Source: Acidobacteriaceae bacterium (GTDB lineage: Bacteria > Acidobacteriota > Terriglobia > Terriglobales > Acidobacteriaceae). Taken from it: a DNA stretch of 7,723 nt. This document shows, piece after piece, positions 6,070 through 7,723 of the stretch. The notes beneath the pieces are model-generated. The model was not told where the DNA came from and did no database searches. It saw only the letters and a list, made by a program, of their open reading frames with translations. The DNA lies in assembly GCA_025929125.1 (NCBI GenBank), contig JAICMT010000058.1, positions 1 through 7,723 on the forward strand, given 5' to 3'. The position numbers and the translations under genes were made by a program. How positions within the stretch are numbered: the first letter of the stretch is position 1; each line of letters begins with the position of its first letter.

Positions 6070-6717
6070 ATGGCCAGCTATAGCTCCGGCGGCATGCCCA
6101 TCCGCATCGATCAGCAGGAGCCCACGGCGGCCGGACGGCATCCGGCGATCCTGCTGCTGCATGGATCGGGGGGCAACGTGAGCTTCTGGTTCAGCCGAAT
6201 TGCGCCGCAATTGGCGCGGCTCAACCTTGGCCTGTATGCGGCGCATTATTTCGATCGCACGAGTACCGCCCGGGCGGACTTGAAGACGATCCTGGACGGC
6301 TACCACTTTCCCGCGTGGCAGAGTGCCATTGGAGATGCGATCGCCTATGTGCGAAGTCGACCCTTTGTCGATCCAGACCGGATTGCCTTGCTGGGGATTT
6401 CGCTCGGCGGGTTTCTTGCACTGTCGTATGCCGCAAATGCAGAAGCGAGACTTCGGGCGGTGGTTGAGATCTCGGCGGGGATTCCGGAGGATTCCATCGC
6501 CGCGGTGCGGCCAAATTTCCCGCCGACGCTGATTGTGCACGGCAATCAGGACACAGTAGTGCCGGTGAGCATGGCCTACCAACTGAAGGAGTTGTTTGCG
6601 AGGCAGCACATCCCCCACCAGGCGATGATCCTGCCAGGACAGGGACACTGGTTCGACCCGCCTGCGCAACTGCAGATTCTGACGGCCACTGCCGGCTTTC
6701 TGGCGACCCATCTGTAG
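6070..6717 (+). CDS. Alpha/beta hydrolase, dienelactone hydrolase-like
   Basis: A 215-residue single-domain alpha/beta hydrolase of probable cytosolic location (no signal peptide or membrane segment). The oxyanion region LLLHGSGGN at 28-36, the nucleophile elbow GISLGG at 109-114 with Ser111, HGNQDTVVP at 157-165 with Asp161, and LPGQGHWF at 188-195 with His193 give a full Ser-Asp-His triad in the expected order. The layout and the short cap resemble the dienelactone hydrolase/carboxylesterase group, but the triad nucleophile is Ser, not the Cys of true dienelactone hydrolases, so an esterase is more likely; the substrate is unknown. An in-frame TGA at 6040 limits the start to the ATG at 6070, which has no clear Shine-Dalgarno (the nearest strong one, GGGGAGG, is 33 bases away). 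It is followed after 62 bases by the penicillin-binding protein gene on the same strand; whether the two share a transcript is open. Confidence 0.85.
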   Translation: MASYSSGGMPIRIDQQEPTAAGRHPAILLLHGSGGNVSFWFSRIAPQLARLNLGLYAAHYFDRTSTARADLKTILDGYHFPAWQSAIGDAIAYVRSRPFVDPDRIALLGISLGGFLALSYAANAEARLRAVVEISAGIPEDSIAAVRPNFPPTLIVHGNQDTVVPVSMAYQLKELFARQHIPHQAMILPGQGHWFDPPAQLQILTATAGFLATHL

Positions 6718-6767
6718 CCGCGGATAAGGGATATGCCTGGGCAGCTCTCGTGCTGCTGAGTGCGTGC

Positions 6768-6773
6768 TAGGCT
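6768..6773 (+). promoter_or_regulatory. Candidate -10-like hexamer before the PBP gene
   Basis: TAGGCT (fits only TAnnnT of the -10 consensus) ends six bases before the GTG start at 6780, the same spacing as at the peptidase gene. It also contains the in-frame stop that marks the upstream limit of the PBP reading frame. Weak on its own; listed because of the shared spacing. Confidence 0.2.
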
Positions 6774-6779
6774 GAGGCC

Positions 6780-7723
6780 GTGAGCACCCTTTTCACCTCC
6801 GCGCCGGAGCCTCCGAAAAAGGCGGGCGGACCGCGGTGGCGGATCGTCTTCCGACGGCGCACGCGCCCCGCGTATCCAACCCGCAGCATGGCGGTGGGGG
6901 CGACGTATATTGTCCTGCTGGCGCTCTCTGCAGTGTTCGGCTCGTTGTGCGGGCTCACGCTGATTTACTCAGTGGACCTGCCGCAGATCAACGATCTGGA
7001 GAGCTATCGGCCGAGCACCACAACGGAACTTCTGGATGTCCACGGGCGGACGTTCGGCTCCTTTGCGCTAGAACGGCGTGTGGTGCTGCCGTACAGCGAG
7101 TTTCCGCCGGTGCTTCGCGAGGCGCTGATCTCGATTGAGGACAAGACCTTCGAACGTAACTGGGGCGTGAACCTGGTGCGCGCAGTGGGCGCCGCGTGGC
7201 GTGACCTGCACTCGCGCAGCCGTGCGCAGGGCTCGTCCACGATTACGATGCAGCTTGCGCGCAATTTATTCCTGTCGAACGAAAAGACCTACGGACGCAA
7301 GTTCCAGGAAATTCTGCTCTCGGTTCAAATCGAGCGCGTGTTTACAAAAGAGCAGATATTCCAGATGTACGCGAACCAGATCTATCTGGGACGCGGCACA
7401 TACGGGTTCGAGGCCGCTTCGGAGTACTACTTCAGCAAGCATGTTCGCGACCTCACACTTCCGGAAGCCGCGCTGCTGGCCGCACTTCCCAAGGGAGCGG
7501 AGTACTACTCGCCGGTGACGCATCCTGAGCGCGCACTGCGGCGGCGCAATCTGGTGCTCTCCGAAATGCTTCAGGACGGCAAGATTACGGCGCAGCAGGA
7601 GCACGAGGCCGCCGCGACTCCGTTGGGCCTCCATATAGAACCGCCGCCGAATTCAGTAGCTCCTTACTTTGTGGAAGAGGTTCGGCGCCAGCTAGAGAAG
7701 CAGTATGGGGCGGAGGCGGTCCA
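6780..7723 (+). CDS. Class A penicillin-binding protein, glycosyltransferase part (3' end cut by window edge)
   Basis: A bifunctional peptidoglycan synthase of the PBP1A type: the GT51 domain polymerises lipid II into glycan chains outside the inner membrane, and a transpeptidase domain is expected beyond the right edge. 314 codons are visible. Residues 1-36 form a basic cytoplasmic tail (RRRTR at 25-29), 37-65 a transmembrane helix, and from about 80 the GT51 domain: motif 1 SIEDKTFERNWG (118-129) with catalytic Glu120, motif 2 GSSTITMQLARN (151-162), motif 3 RKFQE (173-177) with the second catalytic Glu177, and motif 4 KEQIFQMYANQIYLG (190-204). The usual His of motif 1 (F-x-x-H-x-G) is Asn127 here. 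The start is GTG at 6780, the first possible after an in-frame TAG at 6768; ATG at 6888 would remove the cytoplasmic tail and has no ribosome site. A monofunctional transglycosylase cannot be fully excluded, but residues 285-314 already run into the linker seen in class A proteins. Confidence 0.88.
   Translation, partial: MSTLFTSAPEPPKKAGGPRWRIVFRRRTRPAYPTRSMAVGATYIVLLALSAVFGSLCGLTLIYSVDLPQINDLESYRPSTTTELLDVHGRTFGSFALERRVVLPYSEFPPVLREALISIEDKTFERNWGVNLVRAVGAAWRDLHSRSRAQGSSTITMQLARNLFLSNEKTYGRKFQEILLSVQIERVFTKEQIFQMYANQIYLGRGTYGFEAASEYYFSKHVRDLTLPEAALLAALPKGAEYYSPVTHPERALRRRNLVLSEMLQDGKITAQQEHEAAATPLGLHIEPPPNSVAPYFVEEVRRQLEKQYGAEAV

Noticed and set aside
6010..6711. 233-residue minus-strand reading frame opposite the hydrolase
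   Set aside because: Antisense to a gene with an intact catalytic triad; Arg/Gln-rich with no motif.
6741..6756. GCAGC/GCTGC hairpin between the hydrolase and PBP genes as a terminator
   Set aside because: Five pairs, six-base loop and no T run after it.
6888..6890. PBP start at ATG 6888
   Set aside because: No ribosome site, and it would cut off the positively charged cytoplasmic tail that precedes the membrane helix in this family.
1..7723. CRISPR arrays, tRNA or rRNA genes, riboswitches, insertion sequences, defence systems
   Set aside because: No regular direct repeats, cloverleaf, conserved riboswitch core, terminal inverted repeats or transposase/defence motifs were seen on either strand.

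Overview
The window carries a tightly packed stretch of bacterial core genome at high GC. The proteins look like those of soil Acidobacteriota, possibly of the Terriglobia/Acidobacteriaceae type. That placement is inference from protein style (biotin carboxylase and class A PBP sequences, a pyrophosphate-type phosphofructokinase), because no rRNA or marker gene is present. I see no tRNA, rRNA, CRISPR array, insertion sequence, integrase or attachment site.

Left part, minus strand, 3511 to 1: four genes run head to tail and look like one operon. They are an M24 Xaa-Pro peptidase, accB (biotin carboxyl carrier protein), accC (biotin carboxylase) and thiE (thiamine-phosphate synthase, cut by the left edge). 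accC and thiE share an ATGA stop/start overlap, and a GC-rich hairpin sits directly before the accB ribosome binding site. AccB and AccC together make the biotin-carboxylating half of acetyl-CoA carboxylase, the first committed step of fatty acid synthesis. The carboxyltransferase genes accA and accD are not in the window.

Middle, 3512 to 4726: a 63-base divergent promoter region separates the operon from a plus-strand, Tat-exported metallophosphoesterase. That gene ends 3 bases from the stop codon of a convergent small helix-turn-helix (excisionase/MerR-like) DNA-binding protein on the minus strand.

Right part: upstream of the small regulator lies a minus-strand 6-phosphofructokinase gene that ends in a strong intrinsic terminator (4861-4901). 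The kinase has Asp104 and Lys124 by E. coli numbering, the signature of pyrophosphate-dependent enzymes. Divergent from it on the plus strand are a dienelactone-hydrolase-like alpha/beta hydrolase and then a class A penicillin-binding protein (membrane anchor plus glycosyltransferase domain), cut by the right edge.

I did not find a convincing undescribed multi-gene system. The observations most worth checking are the pyrophosphate signature of the phosphofructokinase, three genes whose starts look leaderless, the hairpin in the accB leader, an inverted repeat over the likely promoter of the orphan regulator, and the His-to-Asn change in motif 1 of the glycosyltransferase.
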